From contig JAKOSS010000150.1 of assembly GCA_029777145.1 (NCBI GenBank), forward strand, positions 1-5,854: 5,854 nt of DNA. The letters run 5' to 3'. How positions within the stretch are numbered: the stretch's first letter is position 1; every line of letters begins with the position of its first letter. The position numbers and the translations under genes were made by a program. Under the pieces are notes generated by a model. The model did not search any database. It saw nothing but the letters and a program-made list of their open reading frames with translations, and was not told where the DNA came from. The stretch is from Acidobacteriota bacterium (GTDB taxonomy: Bacteria; Acidobacteriota; Blastocatellia; Pyrinomonadales; Pyrinomonadaceae). Of the stretch, positions 1 through 4,647 are shown piece by piece.

Positions 1-174
1 GTATCCCGGCCGCCCCGTCCCAGCCTCCGTCCGCTCGAATCCTAAATCTCCGATCCGAAGATGCTCGACGAATGCCGCCACCGCCCGCACCGGATTGTCC
101 TCGCTGATGTACTCGTCCAGACTCACCGGAAACATCACCTGCTGCTCCCTCGCCACTCCCCTGATGTATCCCAT
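1..174 (-). CDS. IS1182-family transposase, N-terminal part (runs off the left edge)
   Basis: This is the start of an insertion-sequence transposase read on the minus strand. Translation from the ATG at 174-172 gives 58 residues with no stop before the window edge. The reading begins MGYIRGVAREQ and continues with SLDEYISEDNPVR (residues 18-30), AFVEHLRIGDLGF (34-46) and TGRPGY (53-58). This order is the usual N-terminus of IS1182-type DDE transposases (N-terminal transposase domain, later followed by the catalytic domain). The catalytic part lies outside the window, so intactness cannot be judged. No strong ribosome binding site is visible ahead of the ATG. The gene faces away from the other genes and its promoter side points to the element end near 230. 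Family assignment is from remembered sequence style. Confidence 0.88.
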   Translation of the reverse strand, partial: MGYIRGVAREQQVMFPVSLDEYISEDNPVRAVAAFVEHLRIGDLGFERTEAGTGRPGY

Positions 175-210
175 ACAAGGAATATTCTAACCCGAGATGC
201 TAAAATCTGA

Positions 211-230
211 ACGAGTTTTGACACAGCCTC
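211..230 (-). mobile_element. Terminal end of the IS1182-like element
   Basis: Read on the minus strand, this stretch starts GAGGCTGTGTCAAAA and lies about 37 bp outside the transposase start. GAGGCTGT-TCAAAA-type sequences are common terminal inverted repeats of this IS class, so 230 (or one or two bases further) is the probable element boundary. The opposite end is outside the window, so neither the partner repeat nor a target duplication can be compared. Confidence 0.6.
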
Positions 231-267
231 TTCAGCTGACGGATCGCGATAACCCCAAATGATACAG

Positions 268-294
268 GGCTTTAGCCCGATGTCGGCTAAAGCC
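268..294. repeat. REP-like perfect hairpin (GGCTTTAGCC type)
   Basis: GGCTTTAGCC at 268-277 is matched by its exact reverse complement GGCTAAAGCC at 285-294 around a 7-base loop. Palindromes of this GGGCTTTAGCCC class occur in many copies in some environmental bacterial genomes and resemble REP elements mobilised by RAYT transposases; that link is recollection, not shown here. There is no T-run directly after the stem, so it is a poor intrinsic terminator. It sits 37 bp from the IS end. Confidence 0.6.
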
Positions 295-431
295 GAGCTC
301 TTTCGTTAAAACGAACGGCAATTCATAGAAATCCGTTTCCAAACAAGTTTCGACACTGGCACTGAAGCGGTCGCTAATTCATCCAGGCTTACGATCCGCT
401 GTAGGTCTCGACAATGGCATAACTGCCTACC

Positions 432-460
432 TTGCGAATCGTACCTGCCTGCCATATCAT
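432..460 (+). promoter_or_regulatory. Candidate sigma70-type promoter for the 536-3122 gene unit
   Basis: TTGCGA (432-437) and TATCAT (455-460) are separated by 17 bp. This gives 4/6 and 5/6 matches to the -35 and -10 consensus. The -10 box lies about 75 bp upstream of the ATG at 536. This is the best candidate I see in the leader region, but it is based on consensus matching alone. Confidence 0.4.
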
Positions 461-488
461 TCCACCATCCCAATAATCCGCCGATCGG

Positions 489-503
489 GTCGGCCTTGCC
501 GAC
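489..503 (+). promoter_or_regulatory. Small GC hairpin in the leader of the ODP gene
   Basis: GTCGGC (489-494) pairs exactly with GCCGAC (498-503) around a CTT loop. It would lie within the mRNA leader if the promoter at 432-460 is used, 21 bases ahead of the ribosome binding site. A role in attenuation or mRNA stability is possible, but short GC stems like this also arise by chance. Confidence 0.25.
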
Positions 504-524
504 AGGGTCCAACTGCAAACAATC

Positions 525-530
525 AAGGAG
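525..530 (+). promoter_or_regulatory. Strong Shine-Dalgarno of the ODP gene
   Basis: AAGGAG lies 5 bases before the ATG at 536. It is the strongest ribosome binding site in the window and fixes this start codon. Confidence 0.8.
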
Positions 531-535
531 CAACA

Positions 536-1264
536 ATGACGCAAATCACCGAAATCGCCCCCGACGTCTTCAAAATTTCGACGTTCTTTTCGGATTTCAA
601 TCTTGAGTTCAACCAATTCGTCGTGCGCGACGACGAACCGCTTCTTTACCACACCGGAATGAAAGGAATTTTTCCGATCGTCCGCGAAGCGGTCGCGAAG
701 ATCCTTCCGCCGGAATCGATCAAGTGGATCGGATTCAGCCATTTCGAGGCCGACGAATGCGGATCACTCAATGAGTGGCAGACGATCGCGCCGGCGGCAA
801 CGCCTGTTTGCAGCCTCGTCGGAAAACTTGTCAGCGTCGATGACGTCGTCGCTTTGCGTCCCGCGAGGCCACTCAATGACGGCGAAGTGTTGACGACCGG
901 ATCCAAAAGCTTTCGTTTTCTCGCGACTCCGCATGTTCCGCATTGCTGGGAAGCCGGACTGATGTTCGAGGAATCGACGGGCACGCTGTTCTGTTCGGAC
1001 CTGTTTCATCAGAACGGTGAGGTTGAGGCAACGACCGAATCTGACGTCATTGATCGCTGTCGGCAGACTCTGGTTGATTACGAGGCGAGTCCGCTCGCGA
1101 ATTATCTGCCGTACACTCCGTACACCGAATCGACCCTCGCACGCCTCGCCGATCTGAATCCAAAGGCATTGGCGACGATGCATGGATCGACTTTCCTCGG
1201 CGACGGAGCGAAGGCGCTCGGCGATCTTGCGATCGTTTTCCGTGATGTTTTAGGACCCAAATAA
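536..1264 (+). CDS. Stand-alone oxygen-binding di-iron (ODP) domain protein, metallo-beta-lactamase fold
   Basis: This 242-residue protein resembles the di-iron domain of flavodiiron proteins (NO/O2 reductases such as rubredoxin:oxygen oxidoreductase) but has no flavodoxin domain. The ligand set can be placed by spacing: H69, E71 and D73 in HFEADE (69-74), H136 in PHCWEAG, D155 in CSDLFH and H216 in MHGSTF. The intervals 67, 82 and 147 are the same as those between H79-H146, D83-D165 and H79-H226 in the Desulfovibrio enzyme as I remember its numbering. At the position of the further histidine (H84 there) this protein has E74. An iron-binding O2- or NO-related redox or sensory role is inferred; without FMN it would need a separate electron donor. 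It is probably cytoplasmic, since no signal peptide is seen. It leads a five-gene unit with a strong AAGGAG site. A general MBL hydrolase is the alternative. Confidence 0.85.
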   Translation: MTQITEIAPDVFKISTFFSDFNLEFNQFVVRDDEPLLYHTGMKGIFPIVREAVAKILPPESIKWIGFSHFEADECGSLNEWQTIAPAATPVCSLVGKLVSVDDVVALRPARPLNDGEVLTTGSKSFRFLATPHVPHCWEAGLMFEESTGTLFCSDLFHQNGEVEATTESDVIDRCRQTLVDYEASPLANYLPYTPYTESTLARLADLNPKALATMHGSTFLGDGAKALGDLAIVFRDVLGPK

Positions 1265-1266
1265 CG

Positions 1267-1872
1267 ATGTTCGAAAAACTGGTACAAGATGCGCTGATCC
1301 TGTTCACGACGATCGATCCGATCGGGACGACCGCGCTGTTCACTGCACTGACCGCGAGCCAGACTGACGCCGAACGGAGGCGGACGGCGACGAAGACGAT
1401 CGTTTACGCCGGTGCCGTGTTGCTCGGCGCGATGCTGATCGGTCAGGTGCTTCTGAACGCGATGGGCATCCGCCTCGTTTCGCTGCAGGTCGCCGGCGGC
1501 GTGATCCTGTTTCTTTTCGGACTGCAGATGATCTTCGGAACGACGGCCGGACAGTCGCAGGGCGAACCCGAACATGATATCGCCGTGTTTCCGCTGGCGA
1601 TCCCGGCGACCGCGACACCGGGCGCGATCCTCGCCGTCATCCTGCTGACGGACAATCACGTGCACCCGATCTCGGTCCAGATCGGGACTGCGCTGTCGAC
1701 GGTTTTGATCCTCGGGATCACGCTGCTGATGCTCAGACTGTCGTCGAAGATCATCGCGTTCATCGGCATCGGCGGCGCTTCGATCCTGACGCGCGTGATG
1801 GGAATGATCCTCGCGGCGCTCTCGGTCGAACTAACGATGAACGCGCTCGGCATCGAGCGTTGGATCAACTAG
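1267..1872 (+). CDS. MarC-family integral membrane protein
   Basis: This 201-residue protein belongs to the MarC/UPF0056 family of inner-membrane proteins, proposed as transporters but mostly without a proven substrate. The family's original link to multiple antibiotic resistance was later disputed. Six membrane segments can be drawn, near residues 5-28, 43-65, 70-90, 108-128, 135-157 and 172-194. Family-like motifs are DPIGTTALF (17-25), the PLAIPATATPGAI stretch (109-121), and RVMGMILAALSVE (176-188). The length is normal for the family. The ATG comes 2 nt after the upstream TAA, so translation is probably coupled to the ODP gene. The family call is firm; the transported substrate is unknown. 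Confidence 0.92.
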   Translation: MFEKLVQDALILFTTIDPIGTTALFTALTASQTDAERRRTATKTIVYAGAVLLGAMLIGQVLLNAMGIRLVSLQVAGGVILFLFGLQMIFGTTAGQSQGEPEHDIAVFPLAIPATATPGAILAVILLTDNHVHPISVQIGTALSTVLILGITLLMLRLSSKIIAFIGIGGASILTRVMGMILAALSVELTMNALGIERWIN

Positions 1873-1875
1873 GAG
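1871..1875 (+). promoter_or_regulatory. Shine-Dalgarno of the DUF488 gene, overlapping the marC-like stop codon
   Basis: AGGAG shares two bases with the TAG stop of the preceding gene (1870-1872) and lies 7 bases before the ATG at 1883. It supports that start and suggests re-initiation by ribosomes finishing the upstream gene. Confidence 0.65.
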
Positions 1876-1882
1876 CAAGGCG

Positions 1883-2269
1883 ATGGCGATCAGGATCGTA
1901 AGACTCGGAAGTCCGCGGGCGAAGGACGAAGGATTGCGGATCGGGACCGTTCGCCGACCGCCGCGCGGCGTCCCGAAAACCGAATTCGCGTCACGCGATT
2001 TTTACGACGTCTGGTTTCCGAATCTTGCCCCGAGCGAGGAATTGCTGAAAACAGGGCTCGCCGCGAACGACGAAAGACTCTGGAAACAGTTCACGAGAAA
2101 GTTTTTGGCCGAGATGAAATCGGCGGGCGCGGCGAAGGACCTTGATCTGCTCGCGGCGCTGTCGCATTCCGCGAACTTCTCGGTCGGATGCTATTGTGAG
2201 GACGAGTCGCATTGCCATCGTTCGCTGCTGCGACAGCTACTTTCGGATCGCGGCGCCGAGATCATTTGA
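1883..2269 (+). CDS. DUF488 family protein (YeaO-like)
   Basis: This 128-residue protein matches the DUF488/YeaO family of small cytoplasmic proteins with no established biochemical activity. The family pattern is visible as RRPPRGVPKTEF (24-35), corresponding to the WPRG-type segment, and at the C-terminal CYCEDESHCHRSLL (103-116), corresponding to the usual CxE-HCHR motif. The cysteine-histidine cluster C103, C105, H110, C111, H112 could bind a metal or be redox active; this is inference. The N-terminal segment GLRIGTVRR lacks the tryptophan common in the family. It starts 10 nt after the membrane protein, and its TGA shares one base with the next ATG (TGATG), so it sits inside the operon. 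No function is assigned. Confidence 0.85.
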   Translation: MAIRIVRLGSPRAKDEGLRIGTVRRPPRGVPKTEFASRDFYDVWFPNLAPSEELLKTGLAANDERLWKQFTRKFLAEMKSAGAAKDLDLLAALSHSANFSVGCYCEDESHCHRSLLRQLLSDRGAEII

Positions 2270-2613
2270 TGGGACAAACGCTTGAAGATATCCGCGGGAT
2301 CGTCGCCGGTTTCGAAGGCGTCGTCGAAGGCACGTCGTACGGCGCACCGTCGTTCAAGGTCGGCGGCAAATTGATGGTTTGCTACGCGACGAACAAAGCG
2401 GCGGAACCGGACACGCTTGTCGCTCGCGTCGGGTTCGACCAGCGCGACGATCTGATCGCCGAAGAACCGGAAATCTACTACCTGAAGGATCATTACGCGC
2501 CGTATCCGTACGTGCTTGTCAGAATGTCGCGGATCGGGCACGACGCGCTCGCCGGACTTCTCGAGGCGGCGTGGAGATTCACGCTCGCGGAAATTTCAAG
2601 ATCAAGGAAATGA
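2269..2613 (+). CDS. YjbR/MmcQ family protein
   Basis: This 114-residue protein belongs to the MmcQ/YjbR family, small proteins with a DNA-binding-like fold whose role is unclear. Diagnostic stretches are EGTSYGAPSFKVGGKL (20-35), the equivalent of the 'WG-P-FKV-gK' core, then LVARVGFDQRDDLI (50-63) and Y78-P80-Y81 before the final helix with AAWRFTLAE (100-108). The start chosen is the ATG at 2269, which shares one base with the upstream TGA. An in-frame ATG at 2212 would add 19 residues that overlap the DUF488 coding region and look unlike the family. Only a weak GAG is seen as ribosome binding site, so coupling probably drives translation. Its end overlaps the next gene by 4 nt. The family call is secure. 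Confidence 0.9.
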   Translation: MGQTLEDIRGIVAGFEGVVEGTSYGAPSFKVGGKLMVCYATNKAAEPDTLVARVGFDQRDDLIAEEPEIYYLKDHYAPYPYVLVRMSRIGHDALAGLLEAAWRFTLAEISRSRK

Positions 2614-3122
2614 AACATCGAGCGCTCGATGCTTGGATGATCAGCGACCGCGTCACTGCATTATTGATCGCGGGCGTGCCGGTCGAAGTCTGGGAATTGC
2701 CCATTCCAGGATTTTCGCGAAAGTCGATCCGAAACATCGCGGCGCATCTCCACAATTGCCGATGCGGCTGGATGAAGAGCCTTGCGATTGGCACCGGGAT
2801 TCCGATCCCTGAGCGGATCGATCCGAAGGATGTTTCAATTGAAAGCGTTGTTGCGGCGCTCGGGGAGTCGGGACCGGCGATCGCGAAGATGATCGAGGCG
2901 GGGATCAGCAACGGCGGAAGTTTTCCGGGCGTCTCGGAAAAATACATTTTCGGCGCGATGCCCGTCGATGCGGTTCTTTTCGCCGATTACGCGATCGCGC
3001 ACGAGGCGCATCATCGTGGCCAGATCGTGATCGCCGCGCGCGTCCTCGGCCACCCGTTGCCGAAGGAGATCATTGCGGGATTGTGGCAATGGTCGTCGCG
3101 ATTGAAGGAGGCGAAGGCCTAG
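2610..3122 (+). CDS. DinB-family four-helix-bundle protein (first copy)
   Basis: This 170-residue protein has the DinB/YfiT-like fold, a four-helix bundle that usually holds a metal through three histidines; many members are thiol-dependent transferases or uncharacterised. Candidate ligands are H46 or H48 in AAHLHNCRCGW (45-55), then H131 and H135 in HEAHHRGQI (131-139), the classic HxxxH-GQ ending. Two cysteines (C50, C52) follow the first histidine. The start is the ATG at 2610, overlapping the YjbR TGA by 4 nt. The AAGGA just before it is only one base away, so translational coupling is probable. The same frame is open further upstream from 2379, but that extension reads through the YjbR gene and is arginine-rich shadow sequence. 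It is the last gene of the first unit. The substrate is unknown. Confidence 0.88.
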   Translation: MKHRALDAWMISDRVTALLIAGVPVEVWELPIPGFSRKSIRNIAAHLHNCRCGWMKSLAIGTGIPIPERIDPKDVSIESVVAALGESGPAIAKMIEAGISNGGSFPGVSEKYIFGAMPVDAVLFADYAIAHEAHHRGQIVIAARVLGHPLPKEIIAGLWQWSSRLKEAKA

Positions 3123-3140
3123 AGGTTCTGCCGATTCTCT

Positions 3141-3167
3141 CACGCAAAGCCCGCGAAGAACGCAAAT
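3141..3167. repeat. Degraded half-copy of the CGCAAAG modular repeat
   Basis: Three successive 9-base units begin with CACGCAAAG (3141-3149) and end with AACGCAAAT (3159-3167). They match the three units of the right arm of the complete copies at 3189-3271 and 3300-3382. The left arm is missing here, since the preceding sequence does not pair with it. It looks like a third, decayed or partial copy. Confidence 0.5.
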
Positions 3168-3188
3168 GGCGTGCGGATGCGAATACGG

Positions 3189-3271
3189 GATCAGGCGAAC
3201 TGCCGAATCCTTTGCGAACTTCGCGATCTCCGCGTGGGACCTCACGCAAAGCTCGCAAAGTCTGCAAAGTC
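3189..3271. repeat. Modular palindromic repeat, copy A (83 bp)
   Basis: This copy aligns without gaps to 3300-3382 with 13 mismatches in 83 positions by my hand count. Its core 3210-3269 is an imperfect hairpin built of 9-base units. The left arm starts with CTTTGCGAA (3210-3218) and ends with CTCCGCGTG (3228-3236). The right arm runs from CACGCAAAG (3243-3251) to TCTGCAAAG (3261-3269). A six-base loop, GGACCT, lies between the arms. It resembles dispersed CGCAAAG-type intergenic repeats that I recall from environmental genomes. Confidence 0.75.
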
Positions 3272-3299
3272 ACGAAGTCACTTTCGAAGTCGGAAACAT

Positions 3300-3382
3300 G
3301 ATCAGGCGCATTGTTGAATCCTTTGCGAACTTTGCGAACACCGCGTGGGATCTCACGCGAAGCTCGCGGAGACCGCAAAGTC
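3300..3382. repeat. Modular palindromic repeat, copy B (83 bp)
   Basis: This is the second copy, exactly 111 bp downstream of copy A. It has the same CTTTGCGAA left end, a CGCGTG/CACGCG inner stem and loop GGATCT. The inner stem is near-perfect in this copy (3343-3360), while some outer right-arm units have changed (CTCGCGGAG instead of CTCGCAAAG). It ends 44 bp before the ABM gene. Confidence 0.75.
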
Positions 3383-3412
3383 CTTTCGAGACTGTTCCAA
3401 CGTTTCGAAAGG
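3382..3412 (+). promoter_or_regulatory. Inverted repeat abutting the ABM gene ribosome binding site
   Basis: CCTTTCGA (3382-3389) is exactly complementary to TCGAAAGG (3405-3412) across a 15-base loop. The right arm ends immediately before the AAGGA (3413-3417) that serves the ATG at 3427, 9 bases further on. In mRNA this stem could affect ribosome access. No T-run follows, so it is not a standard terminator. Confidence 0.35.
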
Positions 3413-3426
3413 AAGGATGGCGAACC

Positions 3427-3726
3427 ATGATCGAGGTTGTTTGGGAATTTGTCGTGAAGGCTGACGAAGTCGAGAAGTTCGCACGCGCTTACGCGCGTGA
3501 CGGCCCCTGGGCGAAACTTTTCTCCCGATTCGACGGTTATCTCGGTACGCGGTTGTTGCGCGACGTCGACGATCCGAACCGGTTCGTCTCGATCGACATG
3601 TGGGAAAGCGCTTCGCATCGCGACGCGATGTTCGCATCGGCGGCCGACGAGTACGCGGCTCTCGATCGTGAATTTGAAGGACTGACCGATTCGGAACGCG
3701 AGATCGGCGTTTTCGAAACTGAATAA
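3427..3726 (+). CDS. Antibiotic biosynthesis monooxygenase (ABM)-fold protein
   Basis: This 99-residue protein has the length and pattern of a single ABM-fold ferredoxin-like domain. It opens with the beta strand MIEVVWEFVVKADEVEKF (1-18), followed by an FDGYLGTRLL segment (35-44), the DPNRFVSIDMWES stretch (49-61), which is the typical 'p-rfv-ie-We' strand of the family, and a C-terminal helix and strand. Members include cofactor-free monooxygenases and many uncharacterised proteins; the substrate cannot be read here. The ATG at 3427 is chosen because the conserved domain begins there and AAGGA lies 9 bases upstream. The frame stays open further 5' but that part is repeat sequence. The next gene starts 2 nt after its stop. 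Confidence 0.8.
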   Translation: MIEVVWEFVVKADEVEKFARAYARDGPWAKLFSRFDGYLGTRLLRDVDDPNRFVSIDMWESASHRDAMFASAADEYAALDREFEGLTDSEREIGVFETE

Positions 3727-3728
3727 CT

Positions 3729-4133
3729 ATGAAAAAGCGAATTCTCGCGATTCTCGCGTACATGCTGCCGACGTTTCCGCTCGGCTTTTTCTGGCACCTG
3801 ACCGTCTTCGCGGATTACTACAAATCGCTGAATGTATATCGCGAGGATATGATCATTCCATTCGGCGTCGGCTCGATGCTCGTTCAGGGCATCGTGTTTT
3901 CGATCATCTACGAACGGATGTTTGCAGGGGAAAAAGTCATCGCGGGTGCGATCAGGTTTGCGGCGCTCGCTTGTCCGCTCGCATGGAGCTACATGGTTCT
4001 TGCGGCCAGCGCGAAACACCGAATGGACTCGTGGAGCGGGTACCTCGCGATCGAAACGGCGTTCGTCGCCGTTCACTTTCTCATCGTCAGTCCCTTGATC
4101 GCGCTGGTTTACCGGCGTAGAGAGAAATCGTAA
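3729..4133 (+). CDS. Small four-helix membrane protein of unknown function
   Basis: I cannot name this family. The 134-residue product is hydrophobic with four likely membrane segments, near residues 4-27, 42-63, 71-94 and 104-127, and a basic C-terminus (YRRREKS). The first segment carries the distinctive TFPLGFFWHLTVF (15-27), and a conserved-looking loop YREDMIIPFG (37-46) leads into the second segment. W22-H23 and E39-D40 are polar or charged residues in or near the membrane that could matter for function. The ATG lies 2 nt after the ABM stop (TAA), so the two genes are probably translated together. A sensor, transporter subunit or regulator are all possible; no evidence favours one. Confidence 0.75.
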   Translation: MKKRILAILAYMLPTFPLGFFWHLTVFADYYKSLNVYREDMIIPFGVGSMLVQGIVFSIIYERMFAGEKVIAGAIRFAALACPLAWSYMVLAASAKHRMDSWSGYLAIETAFVAVHFLIVSPLIALVYRRREKS

Positions 4134-4165
4134 CAGGGCACGCTTTAAGACAAGGTAAATATTCG

Positions 4166-4546
4166 ATGTTACGCAATCTGAATAAATGCTATCTCCGGCT
4201 CCGGCCCGACGCTTCGATCGAGGAACTCCCGGTCGACGAGACATTCTGGCAGCGTCTCGGCGCGGGTGAACTCGGCGATTTCCGTCATGAGTACCTCGTG
4301 ACGTTCAACTCGTTCAACTCGGACTGGCCGTTCTGGGAGCGGCATCCGAACGGCGACGAGATCGTCTGCCTGATCTCGGGCCGCATCACCTTCGTACTCG
4401 AAGGCATGGGTGAAACCGAACTGTCGAACGCTGGCGACTTCGCGTTTGTCCCGAAGGGAACATGGCACACGGCTCGCGTGACGGAACCGACGACGATGCT
4501 CTTCATAACCGCGGGGGAGGGAACCGAACACCGGCCGCGAAATTGA
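4166..4546 (+). CDS. Cupin-domain protein
   Basis: This 126-residue, single-domain beta-barrel protein carries both cupin motifs. Motif 1 is WERHPNGDEIVCLISG (57-72), with E58, H60 and E65 as probable metal ligands or neighbours. Motif 2 is GDFAFVPKGTWHTARV (90-105), with the PxGxxH signature and H101 as the further ligand. The reaction is unknown, since cupins range from isomerases to dioxygenases and regulators. The start ATG has AAGGT 9 bases upstream (4152-4156). The gene begins 32 nt after the membrane protein and may belong to the same transcript. An exact 9-bp tandem duplication (4304-4312 and 4313-4321) gives FNSFNS at residues 47-52. Confidence 0.88.
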   Translation: MLRNLNKCYLRLRPDASIEELPVDETFWQRLGAGELGDFRHEYLVTFNSFNSDWPFWERHPNGDEIVCLISGRITFVLEGMGETELSNAGDFAFVPKGTWHTARVTEPTTMLFITAGEGTEHRPRN

Positions 4547-4610
4547 ACAAAGAAAATGATTTTGGCGGTTTGAGCTTCTTGCCTACCATATTTCGCAAAC
4601 GGGTTTTCAG

Positions 4611-4639
4611 TTGTCGGAATCGCTGTTCTCCGATAGAAT
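4611..4639 (+). promoter_or_regulatory. Promoter of the toxin-antitoxin unit, with possible operator
   Basis: TTGTCG (4611-4616) and TAGAAT (4634-4639) lie 17 bp apart and match the -35 and -10 consensus at 4/6 and 5/6. Only 8 bases separate the -10 box from the antitoxin ATG at 4648, and no Shine-Dalgarno is present, so the transcript would be leaderless or nearly so. An inverted repeat, TCGGA (4614-4618) and TCCGA (4629-4633), fills the spacer and is a possible binding site for autoregulation by the antitoxin or the TA complex. This is inferred from position. Confidence 0.5.
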
Positions 4640-4647
4640 TCGTAGCC

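Larger units (their letters stand above)
231..535. other. Gene-free stretch between the IS end and the first gene
   Basis: No credible coding region is visible here on either strand. The open frames that cross it lack a ribosome binding site and recognisable protein character. It contains a REP-like hairpin (268-294), a small TTCGTT/AACGAA inverted repeat (302-315), a candidate promoter (432-460) and a GC hairpin (489-503) ahead of the first gene. Together with 175-230 it makes about 360 bp without a gene. Confidence 0.6.
3123..3426. other. Gene-free repeat region between two gene groups
   Basis: This 304-bp gap is filled mostly by repeats: a degraded half-element (3141-3167), two 83-bp copies of a modular palindrome (3189-3271 and 3300-3382) and a hairpin abutting the next ribosome binding site (3382-3412). 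One forward frame stays open from 3166 into the downstream gene, but its upstream part is repeat sequence without protein character. No promoter stands out. Confidence 0.65.

Noticed and set aside
1102..1665. Open frame of 187 codons on the minus strand
   Set aside because: It lies opposite the ODP and MarC-like genes, is arginine- and histidine-rich, and has no recognisable domain. It is a typical shadow of GC-rich coding sequence.
2212..2268. Longer start for the YjbR gene
   Set aside because: The 19 extra residues overlap the conserved C-terminus of the DUF488 protein and do not look like the family; the TGATG junction is the natural start.
2379..2609. Upstream extension of the first DinB gene
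   Set aside because: It reads through the YjbR gene in another frame and is arginine-rich. The DinB pattern starts right after the ATG at 2610, which overlaps the upstream stop.
3189..3382. CRISPR-like array
   Set aside because: There are only two 83-bp copies, imperfectly alike and internally palindromic, with a 28-bp interval; no cas genes are in the window. This does not fit a CRISPR array.
3537..4244. Open frame of 235 codons on the minus strand
   Set aside because: It crosses opposite the ABM gene, the membrane protein and the start of the cupin, has shadow-like composition and no ribosome binding site or family features.
4547..4647. Possible integron attC site, because the small genes and the TA pair resemble cassette contents
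   Set aside because: No paired RYYYAAC/GTTRRRY core sites could be found, and most genes overlap or are a few bases apart, which leaves no room for attC sites.
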